The notes below the pieces were generated by a model that did not search any database, was not told where the DNA came from, and saw only the letters and a list, made by a program, of their open reading frames with translations. Source: Flavobacterium terrisoli (GTDB lineage: Bacteria; Bacteroidota; Bacteroidia; Flavobacteriales; Flavobacteriaceae). From it: a DNA stretch of 64,000 nucleotides. This document shows positions 25,483 to 33,980 of the stretch, piece after piece. Positions within the stretch are counted from its first letter, which is position 1. Each line of letters opens with the position of its first letter. The stretch spans positions 1-64,000 of the forward strand of contig NZ_JARGNA010000003.1 of assembly GCF_030167905.1 (NCBI RefSeq), given 5' to 3'. The position numbers and the translations under genes are program-made.

Positions 25483-28203
25483 TTAGCTATTTTTATTTTT
25501 TGCTTTCTTTTCCTTTTGAAACAAATTATTTTTTACGGTCATTTCTTCGTACATCTTAAATAAATACTCTAATCTCTCTGTATCGCTTTCAAAAGGCTTT
25601 AAACGGTAACATCTTTCAATAGCTAAATCTAACTGGTGATGTGCTTCTTTCAATCCTTTTGGCATTTTATCAGGATCATATAATTGTGCTAAAGTTTTTT
25701 CAGGATATTTTGCTCTTTCATCTAATACTTCAAACACATGTAAAGTAATTTGCTCTTTTTGTTTATCAGTTATTTTTGGGAAAGGAAATGTATTGTAACA
25801 CAAACCAGCAGAATATCTATAATCAGTTTTTAATTTACCACCTACGGCACTAACCCAAACCATATGTATTGCAGAGGAAATTACGCCAAATATCCATGGA
25901 TGAACATTATAAATTGCAAGAGCTGAATCAGATATAATATAATTTTCATCAAGAAAGTCAACTGGTATATATTTTCTGTTTTCAGATGATACCCTCGGTA
26001 CTATTATTGAATTTGTTTCTTGATGTCTTATTTCAGCAAATTTATGAGGAATTGATGCTAATTCACGCGTTGACTCTCTCTTACTTTTATTCCTAATATT
26101 AAAAGTTTCATTGATGCGTTTTTTTATATCGGGAATAGAATAAGCTAGTTCTTTGTTATCATCTGTTATCCAAAGGCAATATCTTTCTTTTCCTCTTATT
26201 AATTCTAATGATCCAATAAGGTTTTTAATCAAAGGTAAAGCTTCAGGATTTTTTAATATAATTTTCTCTCTATCCTCTTTTGATAAAATCAAATAACCAC
26301 CATCATTTGCCATGCTACCAAAATTTATCTCAGGTAAATTTGAAATACTTTTACTTTTTTTGGAGATAATTAATGGATTTCCTTCAACAAGATATGGGCT
26401 AATATTATCAACTTTCTTTTCAAAATTATCTATATAAATATACTTCTGTTTATTTGATACATTTCTAAGACAAACTATAATAACATATACACCTGCATTA
26501 CCTTTTGCATTATTAGTCCATTTAAATGATTGAACAGCGAATCCAATTTCAATAGTTTCGGATATAATGTTTGGCCATATTAAGGCAACTTGTTCACCTT
26601 GACAAATTGAGTTGGTAGAAACGAATGCACATTTAGCATTATTACCATCTATAAACTTCTTTCCTAGATAAAACCAACAGGCAATGTAGTCCATGTTGTT
26701 GTAGCCATTTATATTGTTAAAAACAATACTCATGTCTTTCTTTTGCTCTTCATCTTGAAGTCTTGCCCCGAGGTAAGGTGGATTTCCCAAAATGTAAATC
26801 TCATCATTACTATCCTTCACTGGGCAAACCAAATTCCAGTCTACTCTTGTAGCATTACCTTGTTTGATATGTCCAGCTTCCTTAAGTGGTAGAATCGGTC
26901 TAGCTCTACCAAAATCAAATAATTCATCAATAAATACCTTATTCATTTGATGCTCAGCTAACCAAAGCGACAAAATTGCCATTTCATGGGCAAAATCATC
27001 TAACTCAATACCATAGAATTGAGAAAGTTTTATTTCGGTGTAAACTGTTTCTGTTTGATACGGAAGTTTACTTTCTTGTTTCAGTAAATCAATCTGTTTC
27101 CAAATTTCAATCTCAAGTTTACGTAACTCTTTGTATGCAATAATTAAAAAATTACCGCTACCACATGCCGGGTCAAATATCTTTATTTTAGATAGTCTAA
27201 AAATTAGTTTTCTTAGTTTATTGGAATTGTCTTTGCTTTTTTCGAACTCTTCATATAAATCATTTAGAAACAATGGCTCGATAACTTTCATAATATTTGG
27301 CACTGAGGTGTAGTGCATTCCTAATCCGCTGCGGTATTCTTCGTTTACAACAGCTTGTATCATGGAACCAAAAATATCCGGATTGATTTCACTCCAGTTT
27401 AAATTACCACATTCCAATATAATCTTACGTGCTTTAGAGGAAAATTTTGGAGAATGAATAGTATCACGGAATAAGCCACCGTTAACATAAGGGAAAGCTT
27501 TTAAATAATCAGGTTCCGAACTATTATCTTTAGTATTTAATATTTTGAAAAGTCTGTCTAAGAAAGTATGTACATCACTGCCATCTAATTTTGTATGCTG
27601 TGCCAATGTATTAGTGAAGATTCCTTCTTCTTCAAAAATTCCAGTATCCTCGGCAAAAAAGCAAAATAAAATTCTGGATAAAAAGATATTTAGATTGTGA
27701 CCTCCATCATCGTAGATATTTGGATTTTCATGAACCAATATATCATATAATTTGGCCATTTCATATGAAGCATCTCTGTCAGCTTGATTGTCATTTTTTT
27801 GTAGATACTTTTCTTGTCCCGCCCATGGCAAAAAGAAATCGAACCTTTTATTGATTTCTGTTATCTGCGTGTCAAGGGTAAAACCTGTCCTAGTATCTTT
27901 TGCTAATAAAGTTTTATAATCGGTCACTATTACAAAACGAGGGTTGTGTTTTAAATCCTCTTCGCTTTTAGATAAATAATCAATAGTAGTAAGTAATTTA
28001 TCTGAGGCAACTTCTTTGAAAAGCACCTTCTTTTTGTATAATACCTCGCCTTCTTTTTTAGAAAAATTAAAATCACCTTTTTTTAATCGTGTAATAGAAG
28101 TTTTTGATATTCCATATGCCATTAAAAGATCATAGATAAAATTCTCTTTATCAATTGATTTTACAAGTTCATTGAGGTTTTTTTCTATTTCAGAAGTCTT
28201 CAT
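25483..28203 (-). CDS. Class I SAM-dependent DNA methyltransferase (type IIG/MmeI-like architecture)
   Basis: 906 aa adenine-type DNA methyltransferase. The N-terminal region (1-165) has the MmeI/YeeA-like pattern PRFVIVTDYKTLLAKDTRTG and NKRFDFFLPWAGQEKY. A helical linker with LNIFLSRILFCFFAEDTGIF follows, then motif I FDPACGSGNF (343-352) and motif IV NPPYLGA (474-480). A target-recognition-like region extends to about 830. I see no clear D...ExK in the N-terminal domain, so it may lack its own nuclease and rely on the T5orf172 protein. First gene of the leftward cassette; modification of host N6-adenine is the expected self-marking step. Confidence 0.88.
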   Translation of the reverse strand: MKTSEIEKNLNELVKSIDKENFIYDLLMAYGISKTSITRLKKGDFNFSKKEGEVLYKKKVLFKEVASDKLLTTIDYLSKSEEDLKHNPRFVIVTDYKTLLAKDTRTGFTLDTQITEINKRFDFFLPWAGQEKYLQKNDNQADRDASYEMAKLYDILVHENPNIYDDGGHNLNIFLSRILFCFFAEDTGIFEEEGIFTNTLAQHTKLDGSDVHTFLDRLFKILNTKDNSSEPDYLKAFPYVNGGLFRDTIHSPKFSSKARKIILECGNLNWSEINPDIFGSMIQAVVNEEYRSGLGMHYTSVPNIMKVIEPLFLNDLYEEFEKSKDNSNKLRKLIFRLSKIKIFDPACGSGNFLIIAYKELRKLEIEIWKQIDLLKQESKLPYQTETVYTEIKLSQFYGIELDDFAHEMAILSLWLAEHQMNKVFIDELFDFGRARPILPLKEAGHIKQGNATRVDWNLVCPVKDSNDEIYILGNPPYLGARLQDEEQKKDMSIVFNNINGYNNMDYIACWFYLGKKFIDGNNAKCAFVSTNSICQGEQVALIWPNIISETIEIGFAVQSFKWTNNAKGNAGVYVIIVCLRNVSNKQKYIYIDNFEKKVDNISPYLVEGNPLIISKKSKSISNLPEINFGSMANDGGYLILSKEDREKIILKNPEALPLIKNLIGSLELIRGKERYCLWITDDNKELAYSIPDIKKRINETFNIRNKSKRESTRELASIPHKFAEIRHQETNSIIVPRVSSENRKYIPVDFLDENYIISDSALAIYNVHPWIFGVISSAIHMVWVSAVGGKLKTDYRYSAGLCYNTFPFPKITDKQKEQITLHVFEVLDERAKYPEKTLAQLYDPDKMPKGLKEAHHQLDLAIERCYRLKPFESDTERLEYLFKMYEEMTVKNNLFQKEKKAKNKNS

Positions 28204-28225
28204 TTTTTATCAAAATCAAATTTCT

Positions 28226-28233
28226 CAAACTTA
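28226..28233 (-). promoter_or_regulatory. Candidate -7 element for the defence cassette
   Basis: TAAGTTTG on the minus strand fits TAnnTTTG and lies 22 bp before the methyltransferase ATG. No TTG at the usual spacing (the nearest is 12 bp upstream), so the match is partial. Confidence 0.35.
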
Positions 28234-28316
28234 GTAATAATCTTCCAAATAGGCATTCATTATTATGGCAATTTTGATTAAATGAGTATAAAATTAAATA
28301 GACTAGTAATTAATAA

Positions 28317-28342
28317 AAAAACCTCCGTTATAGGAGGTTTTT
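28317..28342. terminator. Bidirectional terminator downstream of the XRE gene
   Basis: AAAAACCTCC and GGAGGTTTTT flank a 6-nt loop, a perfect 10-bp stem with A/T tracts on both sides. It separates the XRE gene from the methyltransferase operon. Confidence 0.85.
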
Positions 28343-28373
28343 ATACAAACTGATAAAAATTTAATTGTGGTAT

Positions 28374-28790
28374 CTATTTGTTATTCAGTAGTTTTTCTAG
28401 ATAGGCAACTTTATCTTTTTCTGCCTGGAGCAAGCGCTCATAAAGTTGTTTGTTTTCTTCGTAGGATTCTATTAGTTTATCCAACGGATTGAAAGTACAA
28501 TTATTGTTTATACTAGGTCCAGAATTTATGACTGCTCCTTCATAGTTATTTTGAATGTTATTAAAAACAGCTTCATCACTATAATTTTTAATAGCTTCGA
28601 CACTAACACCCAACTCTTTTGCAATTAAATTCAATCTTTCTTCATCAACTGTTTCACTTCCTTCTAAATTTGAGATTGTTTGCTGAGTAACACCAATAGC
28701 AATAGCTAAAGCTTCTTGTTTCATGCCACGAAGCTCGCGGATTCTACTGATGTTGCGTCCTATATGTTTTGGTTTTGTTGTAGTATTCAT
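28374..28790 (-). CDS. XRE-family HTH regulator
   Basis: 138 aa. The N-terminal helix-turn-helix (about 10-66) has the Cro/C1 pattern: ISRIRELRGMKQEALAIAIG then VTQQTISNLEGSETVDEERL. A middle Asn-rich linker (NNIQNNYEGAVINSGPSINN) leads to a C-terminal coiled coil (YEENKQLYERLLQAEKDKVA). It lies upstream of the methyltransferase cassette, in the same direction but insulated by a terminator. It may act as the controller of that cassette; this is inference from position. Confidence 0.85.
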   Translation of the reverse strand: MNTTTKPKHIGRNISRIRELRGMKQEALAIAIGVTQQTISNLEGSETVDEERLNLIAKELGVSVEAIKNYSDEAVFNNIQNNYEGAVINSGPSINNNCTFNPLDKLIESYEENKQLYERLLQAEKDKVAYLEKLLNNK

Positions 28791-28794
28791 ATTT

Positions 28795-28802
28795 CAAAAG
28801 TA
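28795..28802 (-). promoter_or_regulatory. -7 element immediately before the XRE gene
   Basis: TACTTTTG on the minus strand fits TAnnTTTG and ends 4 bp before the ATG; a TTG lies 15 bp further upstream. If used, the mRNA would be leaderless or nearly so. Confidence 0.35.
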
Positions 28803-28884
28803 GTAAATTTTTATATACAATGTATTTGTAAAGTACCGGTTGATTAATAAATGTGCTGCATGGAATAGGATATCTAAATTTTAG

Positions 28885-29397
28885 TTACTGATTTCGATTT
28901 ATAATGTCAAAATTTAATTGTCTCCTAGTAACATTTGGATCAACTGTTGATTTAATAGTTTCCAGTTGATTTATATAATCTAGAGGCAACTGTTCTTTAA
29001 TTGCACCGGTTAAGATGAATTCGCGATACCAATCATAGGGGAGTAATTGATTGTTGAGATATTTATCATCAGTTGCTATGTATACATGAGCATTATGCGA
29101 ATGACCTGTAGTGTCAACAAAAGTAAGTACCTTTTCATCATAACCTTTTCCGAGTCCTTCTAGTTTGTCTAAATCGGTTTTCTGTAAATCATCAATTACA
29201 AATAACACACCCCAAACAATATCATCATCAGTACCTGTTTCAATTATATTTGCTTTGGCAGACCCATCTTTACTACTTATTTTATTGCAAATTAGTTGAT
29301 ACCCTTTCAAAAAGGCTGTGGATAATTTTGATGCGGATGGAACCCTCTCCTGTAATCTGTTTATGTTCATATTTGAACCATATGCGAATATTAGCAT
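28885..29397 (-). CDS. Gamma-glutamylcyclotransferase-like (GGCT/AIG2) protein
   Basis: 170 aa. It starts with the family signature MLIFAYGSNMNINRLQERVP (YGSN forms the substrate loop). GVLFVIDDLQKTDLDKLEG follows, with the catalytic-type Glu in KLEGLGKGYDEK, and a C-terminal tail. GGCT-like enzymes cleave gamma-glutamyl amides to 5-oxoproline. The exact substrate is unknown and many bacterial members are uncharacterised. It stands alone between the XRE gene and the RNA locus. Confidence 0.8.
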   Translation of the reverse strand: MLIFAYGSNMNINRLQERVPSASKLSTAFLKGYQLICNKISSKDGSAKANIIETGTDDDIVWGVLFVIDDLQKTDLDKLEGLGKGYDEKVLTFVDTTGHSHNAHVYIATDDKYLNNQLLPYDWYREFILTGAIKEQLPLDYINQLETIKSTVDPNVTRRQLNFDIINRNQ

Positions 29398-29436
29398 TTC
29401 ATTTTTTTGATTAATAATTATGTGACCATAAATATA

Positions 29437-29463
29437 TTGGATTTATTTTAATGATTATATTTG
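29437..29463 (+). promoter_or_regulatory. Promoter reading into the predicted RNA
   Basis: TTG (29437-29439) and TATATTTG (29456-29463) are separated by 16 bp, a good fit to the Bacteroidota promoter on the plus strand. Expected transcript start is about 29470. Confidence 0.5.
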
Positions 29464-29469
29464 TACTTC

Positions 29470-29804
29470 CCTTGAAATTAAAATTCAGGTTGTTTGGGTT
29501 CTTATGAATCACTGCATTTGCATGAAGTGCTTGTTGTTCTTCTGTCAGAAATCGTTTTTAGTAACCTTATTAAATCAGAGAGTATGAAAGAGTTCACTTT
29601 AAAAGTCACTATACACTTATTTTTGTCGTTTATTTTAACACAATTAGAATGTTTAGCCTTTCTCGTTGTCGGACAGACCATCACCATCGACAGATTCTTG
29701 TGCAACTTGGTATAAATGCTGTAGTAAAACAAATGGCCACTCTGGGATGGCGGGGTTCGAATCCCTGGTCTGTCACAAAAACCGCATTAATGCGGTTTTT
29801 TTTT
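29470..29804 (+). ncRNA. Predicted non-coding RNA with tRNA-like 3' end
   Basis: About 335 nt between a plus-strand promoter and an intrinsic terminator. The overlapping short ORFs on both strands look unlike real proteins. Near the 3' end a 9-bp perfect pairing GACAGACCA (29672-29680) with TGGTCTGTC (29766-29774) encloses a tRNA-like T-arm: CGGGG, TTCGAAT, CCCTG (29751-29767), the last bases shared with the long stem. A small stem GCCA/TGGC precedes it. The distance between the acceptor-like arms (103 nt) is too long for a tRNA, and no tag reading frame like that of tmRNA is seen. Its identity is open: a tRNA-like regulatory RNA, a diverged tmRNA-type end, or a decayed integration site. Confidence 0.45.
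29780..29804 (+). terminator. Strong terminator after the predicted RNA
   Basis: The palindrome CCGCATTAATGCGG (29782-29795), extended by AA/TT pairs, is followed by nine T. It lies directly after the tRNA-like end and at the 3' end of the convergent gene at 29803. Confidence 0.85.
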
Positions 29805-30447
29805 ATTTATTGCGAGAGCTTTCATTATTAATTTCATCTAAGTATAACTGCAAATCATACAAGTAAATCAATTCATCATCTTCTTGTTCTGGCAGTTGCG
29901 CTAACTCTACAAAGTTGATGTTCTGATGTAATAGTTTTTCACCAATTATATCTTGCATGATGATGTAAATCACTTGAAGTAAATTTTGATTGTGGGATAG
30001 GACGGTAAAGTTTTTTAGGTATACAATCATGTCGATTTTAATTTCATTTTCATATTGGAATGGCATGAATTTGAGTTCGCTAGCTTTGAGTGTGATGTCC
30101 TTGAAAACATAAGGTTTGTCTAGTCCGGCTTCCATTTCCTCGATGTTTTCCGAAGGTTGGATAAAAGCAATGAATTTCCACTTTTTTAATGTTGGAGCTG
30201 CTTCAACTAAAGTGGTTACTTTATTAAAATATTCCGGGTCGCCATTGGCAGAAATAACGAGCTGCACAGGTTCGTTTTCATTAACCGGAAACATCAGAAT
30301 GCTTTCTAGATTTTCGCAGTAGTTATGTAAATGTCTGTCGAGCCAAAAAAGAAACATCTTTTGGACTTTAGGTTTTTCGTTTCTTAGGTTCCTTAATGTT
30401 TGTTCGTTGTATTGGATCCATTCCCAAAATAAAGTTATTCTTCTCAT
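29803..30447 (-). CDS. Hypothetical protein, last gene of the replication-type operon
   Basis: About 214 aa from ATG 30447 (the frame is open to 30486). That start gives a 10-bp gap to the ATPase gene and begins MRRITLFWEWIQYNEQTLRN. Soluble alpha/beta protein: PVQLVISANGDPEYFNKVTT and LKKWKFIAFIQPSE in the middle, acidic C-terminus. It resembles a group of Bacteroidota hypothetical proteins that begin with FWxWFxxNE (recollection). No function is assigned. Confidence 0.65.
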   Translation of the reverse strand: MRRITLFWEWIQYNEQTLRNLRNEKPKVQKMFLFWLDRHLHNYCENLESILMFPVNENEPVQLVISANGDPEYFNKVTTLVEAAPTLKKWKFIAFIQPSENIEEMEAGLDKPYVFKDITLKASELKFMPFQYENEIKIDMIVYLKNFTVLSHNQNLLQVIYIIMQDIIGEKLLHQNINFVELAQLPEQEDDELIYLYDLQLYLDEINNESSRNK

Positions 30448-30457
30448 GATGTAATTA

Positions 30458-31120
30458 TTAGCGTTTATCAATAGTGTTTTTGTCATAGGTGATTAAGTTG
30501 ACCATTTGACGGAGTCGGCTTCTTACGCGTAAACCGTAATGGGTTTCGATTTCAGAAGCCGAAAGATTTGTTGTTAAGTGTGTTGGGATTCTCTTGCTGA
30601 TGAAAATATCATAACGACTCAGTAATATTTCTGCCATCACGTTACATTCATTGCCAAAATACTTGAGGTTGTTTTCGGTACCTAAATCGTCAAAGCATAT
30701 TATTTTAGGGTCTGCATGATATAATTTGCCATTGCTGTATTTATGAATGGTTTGATATCCATCCTGGATAAATTCGAAACTAATATCGCGACATGGTTTT
30801 ACATAGTATTTGTGTTCTGTTTTTGAAATGAACTTCATTAAATTCATTATTGCTGTTTTACCACAACCAATAGGACCGGAAAGCAAAATACCTTTATTGA
30901 TATCAACCCCAAAGTTTGAGCATGCTTGTTCGTCTCGGAGGTAATAGGCAATTAGCTTATAAATCACCGGATAGTCTATTTCATGAATTTTGAAATTGGA
31001 CCAATATATTTCGCGACCTTTTATTTCTAACCAATTGATTACTTCTTCATAACTATAAAGGCTCTGAATAGTCTTTTCCTGCGGTGGTGTCGAATTGTTT
31101 TGTACTGTCGGCTCTTCCAT
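30458..31120 (-). CDS. DnaC/IstB-like AAA+ ATPase
   Basis: 220 aa. Walker A is LSGPIGCGKTAIMNLMK, Walker B KIICFDDLGTE, and the sensor/arginine-finger region is THLTTNLSASEIETHYGLRV then RSRLRQM, as in DnaC helicase loaders. It overlaps the upstream HTH gene by 68 bp in another frame. In mobile elements such pairs recruit the replicative helicase to the element's origin, so this is probably part of an element replication module. Confidence 0.8.
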   Translation of the reverse strand: MEEPTVQNNSTPPQEKTIQSLYSYEEVINWLEIKGREIYWSNFKIHEIDYPVIYKLIAYYLRDEQACSNFGVDINKGILLSGPIGCGKTAIMNLMKFISKTEHKYYVKPCRDISFEFIQDGYQTIHKYSNGKLYHADPKIICFDDLGTENNLKYFGNECNVMAEILLSRYDIFISKRIPTHLTTNLSASEIETHYGLRVRSRLRQMVNLITYDKNTIDKR

Positions 31121-31880
31121 GGGTTATGAATTTAGGTGCGTTTAACATCCAGTTTTTTGCTGCAGCTTGCCAATCAGCCATTGGAGTTTTACCGCCAATT
31201 AACCAACCGTTGCTTTTGAAATAGTTGTAAAACTTATTTGCTTCGAGTTCCGGAAAACTATGCTCTGAAAAAAAGGATATAATTTCTTCAAGTTGTGGAA
31301 TCTTTTCTTTTTCTTTTTTCGCGGAACTTTTTTCTTTTTCTTCTTCAAAATCACTTTTAAAAAAATGAATTTTATTTTCATTTTTTTCTGTGAGCTCGCT
31401 CAAGTTTTCACTGTTTAAATCGTCTTTATTGTTTATACTGTTTGTATTGTTTATATAAGGTACTAATGCTATTTCATTAACCTGTTCATTACCTGTTTCA
31501 GAACCAGTATGAGACTTGTTTAGTACTTGTTCATTAGCTTGATTAAAAATTGGTTTTGTTTTAGCTTCCTTAGGCGTTGGTTTTAGGTCGTCTGAAAAAT
31601 TAAATAAGTACACATGACTGCCTTTATACGGATTAAAGGAAGGCTCATATTTTATGTAGCCAAGGGCATGTAAATTCTTTAGGCATTTATGGTAAGTGGC
31701 CATAGAACTGATTTTGCTGATACGCATTATTTCGTCTCTGGAAATGCTTATTGGATTTCGGAACCGGTTTATGTTCCAAAACTGGAACAAAGCGATGTAC
31801 AAACTTACATGCGTTGGATTGAGCATTTTATCCTTGGCCACTTTATCAAAGAAGCCAGTGAGGTGTTTGATGTAATTCAT
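31053..31880 (-). CDS. Winged-helix replication-type protein of the mobile element
   Basis: 275 aa. The N-terminal winged helix (LNPTHVSLYIALFQFWNINR; ISRDEIMRISKISSMATYHK; CLKNLHALGYIKYEPSF) is of the kind found in primosomal and replication-initiation proteins (DnaD/Rep-like). A long polar Lys/Glu linker leads to a C-terminal motif (FYNYFKSNGWLIGGKTPMAD, then WQAAAKNWM). It overlaps the DnaC-like gene by 68 bp, a partner expected for a loader. Function is inference from layout. Confidence 0.7.
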   Translation of the reverse strand: MNYIKHLTGFFDKVAKDKMLNPTHVSLYIALFQFWNINRFRNPISISRDEIMRISKISSMATYHKCLKNLHALGYIKYEPSFNPYKGSHVYLFNFSDDLKPTPKEAKTKPIFNQANEQVLNKSHTGSETGNEQVNEIALVPYINNTNSINNKDDLNSENLSELTEKNENKIHFFKSDFEEEKEKSSAKKEKEKIPQLEEIISFFSEHSFPELEANKFYNYFKSNGWLIGGKTPMADWQAAAKNWMLNAPKFITHGRADSTKQFDTTAGKDYSEPL

Positions 31881-31888
31881 GATGCGAA

Positions 31889-32182
31889 TTACTTGGCATT
31901 AAACAAATTTTGCTCGGAGTTGACCTTGTTTCTTTCTAACACTTTTTCTATATCCTGAAAGGCATAGTAAATAGTGCCTCCAATTTTGGTATAGGAGAGT
32001 GTTTTGTTGATTCGCAATGTTTGTAAAGTGCCGGGAGAAATGTTCAGTAGTTTTCTAACCTCTGCAGATTTTAACCATTGTTTGGTTTGCTGAGGTTTTA
32101 ATAACAACACTTCTTTAAGTTCTTTAAGCAATAAAACTCTGAACTCATTAAGATCATCTTTTGTAATAACTTCAATAGCCAT
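31889..32182 (-). CDS. Excisionase-like HTH protein
   Basis: 97 aa from ATG 32182 (the frame reaches 32212). HTH_17/MerR-type DNA-binding segment: QQTKQWLKSAEVRKLLNISP then GTLQTLRINKTLSYTKIGGT and IYYAFQDIEKVL. Proteins of this size and type beside Bacteroidota integrases act as excisionase or recombination-directionality factors. It starts the leftward replication-type operon, 8 bp before the winged-helix gene. Confidence 0.75.
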   Translation of the reverse strand: MAIEVITKDDLNEFRVLLLKELKEVLLLKPQQTKQWLKSAEVRKLLNISPGTLQTLRINKTLSYTKIGGTIYYAFQDIEKVLERNKVNSEQNLFNAK

Positions 32183-32288
32183 AATGTGAGGTTTTAAATT
32201 GTTATGGCACAAAATTGTTGCTATTGACTTACTTTATTACAGAAGTTGAATTGAAGTTCAGGATTATTTTTTTTGAAAAAGGAACAAT

Positions 32289-33980
32289 TTACTGTTTGGA
32301 ATCCTGCTTTTTTAATTCCTTGATAAAGTACAAAGGTGTTAAGTCTGTTGCCTTAGTAAAGGCTTCTTTAAATTTTTGAGGTGATTTGAAACCGGCTTCC
32401 TCAGTTAATGCTTTGATAGTATAGTTTCTGTACTTAGAATCATTTTTCAACTTCTCAATGATAAACTCAATTCGTAAATCATCAACATATTCAATATACT
32501 TTTTATTCCGGGTTTCGGATATTATCCTTGATGTATAACGTGTATTGCAATCCACAAAGGCTGCCATTTTACTGAGATTAAAATCTTTGTCGAGATAGAG
32601 ATTACTTTCTTCAAATTTTTCTAATTTTTTGGAGACTGCAGAGATAATTTCGGGCTTGATAATTTGTTCCCCATCAATGATTTTGTCTTTAACTTCAATG
32701 GATTTATTCCTCTTTTCTTTTTGTGCAATCAGTTTCTTAAAACGCTGTTTTCGCAATTTACGGCGCTGGTATTGTTTGCAAAAGATGTATGTAAATATTG
32801 CAGTAATTAAAAGAAATATGATGCCGAAAATTATATCCATTTTATTTCTAAAGAAAAGGTGGCTTTTTAATTCTTCGGTTTCATCAGCAATTTTTTTGAG
32901 GTCATAATCCCTGTACATGTTTTTAGAAAGGTATCTGTAGTTTTTACTAACAAAAGTCTCGGCTTCTAAAAGACCGTGTAAATATTTAAGTTGCTCAGTT
33001 GTATCTCCTCTAGATTCGTAATACTGAGCCAATAGGTAATAAGCTTCAATCAAATCTTCTTTCATGAACTTATCTTTTTTGAAAGTTTCATCCACCTTCT
33101 TGAAGTATGGTACAGCTTTTTCTTTATTGCCTAATTCCCAATAACTTCGACCTAAATACAAGTTTGTAGTTGAGGTATTTGCTATATCATTACTTTGAAT
33201 GAAATGAGGTAATGATTTATTTAATTTGGAGATTGCATTTTTATAGTTTTTCTTGAAAAATTCGTTTCTTCCCTCGGCATTAGTAAAATATGGGATAATA
33301 GTTAGTTCGTCAAGGTTAATGGCTTCACGGTACCCTAAGTCAATTGTAGCTGCAGCCAAGTTGTATTGTTTGGTTTTTATATAACATAAGCTAAGTAAAT
33401 GGAGTGAAAGTAACCTTGGATTACAAGGTTCATGAACCCTAAAATATTCTTCGCATTCTTTTAATAGAGAAATAGATTCATCGTAGAAACCGAGATAATA
33501 TTTTATTGAGGCAATAGAATATTTGGTTTTGTGAATCAAATATTGATTGTGAGTTTTAGAAATGAATTGGTCCGCAAGGATGTAATTATCCAAAGCTTTT
33601 GATTCCTGCTTGAAATGATAGTAAACAATACCCTTTGTTAAATAGGCTGAACCAATTAGTTCGTTATTCCTTGATTTTACAGCTACTGACATTATACTGT
33701 CACAGTAATTTAACCACGTCTTCTTATTAGATTTATACATTACAATTTTGTATGCTTCAATCACTTTTTCCGGATTATTATCGGCTTTAGCTTTTGACAA
33801 TATCGAATGACCATAAATTGAATCCAATTTCTGAGAATCACTATCATTTGAAAGGCGCTCTTTTAAATACTCAATATTTTTACTTTTAAGTGAATCCGGG
33901 ATAATGAATTGATTTTTTTGAGCAAAACATTTACTAGTTAAAAAGAATACTACTGCAACTGTAATTTGTAAGATTTTCAT
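32289..33980 (-). CDS. TPR-containing membrane regulator with AraC HTH
   Basis: 563 aa. A signal sequence (VAVVFFLTSKCFAQ) starts it, then a series of TPR-like helical pairs (about 40-350), one TM helix (about 380-402: MDIIFGIIFLLITAIFTYIF), and a cytoplasmic C-terminal AraC HTH (FNLSKMAAFVDCNTRYTSRI; YTIKALTEEAGFKSPQKFKE). The topology places TPRs outside and DNA-binding inside. The same layout occurs at 43055-44602. Divergent from rteC with a 325-bp spacer. Confidence 0.85.
   Translation of the reverse strand: MKILQITVAVVFFLTSKCFAQKNQFIIPDSLKSKNIEYLKERLSNDSDSQKLDSIYGHSILSKAKADNNPEKVIEAYKIVMYKSNKKTWLNYCDSIMSVAVKSRNNELIGSAYLTKGIVYYHFKQESKALDNYILADQFISKTHNQYLIHKTKYSIASIKYYLGFYDESISLLKECEEYFRVHEPCNPRLLSLHLLSLCYIKTKQYNLAAATIDLGYREAINLDELTIIPYFTNAEGRNEFFKKNYKNAISKLNKSLPHFIQSNDIANTSTTNLYLGRSYWELGNKEKAVPYFKKVDETFKKDKFMKEDLIEAYYLLAQYYESRGDTTEQLKYLHGLLEAETFVSKNYRYLSKNMYRDYDLKKIADETEELKSHLFFRNKMDIIFGIIFLLITAIFTYIFCKQYQRRKLRKQRFKKLIAQKEKRNKSIEVKDKIIDGEQIIKPEIISAVSKKLEKFEESNLYLDKDFNLSKMAAFVDCNTRYTSRIISETRNKKYIEYVDDLRIEFIIEKLKNDSKYRNYTIKALTEEAGFKSPQKFKEAFTKATDLTPLYFIKELKKQDSKQ

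Noticed and set aside
29494-29732. Overlapping 73- and 76-aa ORFs on both strands
   Set aside because: They mirror each other over the RNA locus, have no domain, and lie between a promoter and terminator that fit an RNA better.
29672-29775. Ordinary tRNA gene
   Set aside because: T-arm and acceptor fit, but 72 nt separate the 5' acceptor arm from the T-arm and no D- or anticodon arm folds.
29470-29804. tmRNA (ssrA)
   Set aside because: Size and T-arm are suggestive, but no resume codon, no Ala-rich tag ending in LAA and no 5' end pairing at the transcript start.
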